8,106 nucleotides of DNA, taken from the NCBI GenBank assembly GCA_026785985.1, contig JAJAYX010000486.1, positions 1-8,106 of the forward strand, given 5' to 3'. The translations under genes were made by a program, and so were the position numbers. The notes beneath the pieces are model-generated. The model was not told the DNA's origin, searched no databases, and worked only from the letters and a program-made list of their open reading frames with translations. Shown piece by piece: positions 6,371 to 8,106 of the stretch; position 1 is the first letter of the stretch; each line of letters opens with the position of its first letter. Source of the DNA: Rudanella sp. Its GTDB lineage: Bacteria > Bacteroidota > Bacteroidia > Cytophagales > Spirosomataceae.

Positions 6371-7195
6371 ATGACTGTTCGCCCACTTTGTATCCTCTTC
6401 ATGCTGCTCTCCCTGAACACCATTGCCCAACAACCCAGGAAACCCCTCACTGCTCTGCTGGGTGCCTTTGGGGCCGAGGTTGCCCTGGTGAAGCAAACCC
6501 TTACCGATCCAAAATCAATGAGTTTGAATGGCATTCAATTCACCACCGGACGGATTGGTAATCAGGATGTGGTGGTGGCCGAAACGGGAATCGGTAAGGT
6601 AAACGCGGCCATGACCACGGCCCTGCTACTGAATTATTTTCAACCGCAGCGGGTCATTTTCACGGGCATTGCGGGTGGTATCAACCCCGACCTCCAACCG
6701 GGCGATATTGTGATTGCCAGCCAGATTGCCCACCACGATTTCAATTCGCTGAGTATGATGGCCGAACCCACCACGCGCACCCTGAACCCCCTAACCAAAA
6801 CCCTGAACCCCTTGTATTTTCGGGCCGATTCGCTCCTGCTGAAACGGGCTACGCAAGTAATCGACGGTGTGCTGTTTGAGGAAATTCCGCTGGCCAACGG
6901 CCAACTCTCGACCAGGCCAGTGCGGGTGTTGGTTGGCATCATCGTCACGGGCGATCAGTTCATCTCGTCGGCAACCAAAGTGGCCCAACTCCGGGCCGAT
7001 TTTAAGGCCGATGCCACCGAAATGGAAGGAGCCGCCGTTGCCCAGGTGTGTTATCAACTCAAAACGCCCCTGCTCGTGATCCGGTCTCTGAGCGACCGTG
7101 CCGATGCCGAAGCTGCCGTAGCTATCCGCGCCTTCTACCCCACAGCCGCCCGCAATTCAGCCAAATTAGTGCTGGCACTGGTAAAGGGTTTGTAA
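6371..7195 (+). CDS. mtnN: Exported 5'-methylthioadenosine/S-adenosylhomocysteine nucleosidase
   Basis: The 274-residue product belongs to the purine nucleoside phosphorylase/MTAN family, which cuts the adenine N-glycosidic bond of methylthioadenosine, S-adenosylhomocysteine and 5'-deoxyadenosine. Visible motifs are GAFGAEV with E36 (E. coli Glu12 position), ETGIGKVNAA (71-80), TGIAGGINPDLQPGDIV, VTGDQFI, EMEGAAVAQVC with M218/E219 (E. coli Met173/Glu174), and RSLSD with S241/D242 (the catalytic Asp197 position). All key residues are kept, so it should be active. Unlike the roughly 232-residue cytoplasmic enzyme, it starts with a signal peptide (MTVRPLCILFMLLSLNTIA, cut before Gln20), so it is probably periplasmic. 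It also has an insert at 131-150 containing a duplicated TLNP. It follows the TPR lipoprotein by 12 bp, implying an operon, and converges on the MerR-like gene with 5 bp between. An adenosine-type phosphorylase-fold nucleosidase of other specificity is the main alternative. Confidence 0.9.
   Translation: MTVRPLCILFMLLSLNTIAQQPRKPLTALLGAFGAEVALVKQTLTDPKSMSLNGIQFTTGRIGNQDVVVAETGIGKVNAAMTTALLLNYFQPQRVIFTGIAGGINPDLQPGDIVIASQIAHHDFNSLSMMAEPTTRTLNPLTKTLNPLYFRADSLLLKRATQVIDGVLFEEIPLANGQLSTRPVRVLVGIIVTGDQFISSATKVAQLRADFKADATEMEGAAVAQVCYQLKTPLLVIRSLSDRADAEAAVAIRAFYPTAARNSAKLVLALVKGL
6779..6811 (+). repeat. In-frame 21-bp partial tandem duplication inside the nucleosidase gene
   Basis: ACCCTGAACCCC occurs at 6779-6790 and again at 6800-6811, a spacing of 21 bp, exactly seven codons. 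It encodes TLNP-LTK-TLNP-L. The exact identity of the two copies suggests a recent slippage duplication that kept the reading frame. Confidence 0.7.
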
Positions 7196-7200
7196 CTACG

Positions 7201-8106
<906 letters not shown>

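Noticed and set aside
5999..6496. 165-residue minus-strand frame spanning the TPR/nucleosidase junction
   Set aside because: It is antisense to two well-supported genes, has no motif, and is Gly/Phe-rich as expected for the complement of such codons.

Overview
The window looks like a chromosomal segment from a member of the Bacteroidota, most likely the Cytophagales (Spirosoma-like). This is inferred from a TonB-dependent outer-membrane receptor with no other iron genes beside it, near-absence of Shine-Dalgarno sequences, a TAnnTTTG-type -7 promoter element in front of alaS, signal peptides cut just before Gln, and a MerR regulator and AlaRS N-terminus with typical Bacteroidota wording. No similarity search was possible, so family calls rest on recognised motifs.

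Left part (1-1136): the proline/basic-rich C-terminal tail of a protein that starts outside the window, ending inside a hairpin plus T-tract. Then follows the decayed remnant, on the minus strand, of a secreted adhesin-like protein: an intact signal peptide, then an in-frame TAG, a TGA and a frame change. The rest is non-coding, with an imperfect inverted repeat that may end the araC-type transcript.

Centre (1137-5260): an AraC-family regulator (minus) is divergent from a large TonB-dependent receptor of the haem/haemoglobin-receptor type (plus). The intergenic region carries a perfect 10-bp inverted repeat that could be the operator pair. A stand-alone CheY/Rcp1-like receiver protein converges on the receptor, with 8 bp between the stop codons. 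A short ORF after it looks like the C-terminal stump of an AAA-type ATPase.

Right part (5327-8106): a probable two-gene operon encodes a nine-repeat TPR lipoprotein and a signal-peptide-bearing MTA/SAH nucleosidase, so both products are predicted to act outside the cytoplasm. A small MerR-like regulator converges on it and is divergent from alaS, whose first 165 codons are present.

No mobile element, CRISPR array, tRNA or rRNA is seen. I found no clear undescribed system. The most unusual items are the exported nucleosidase paired with a TPR lipoprotein, the possible AraC operator pair at the receptor, and the two gene remnants.
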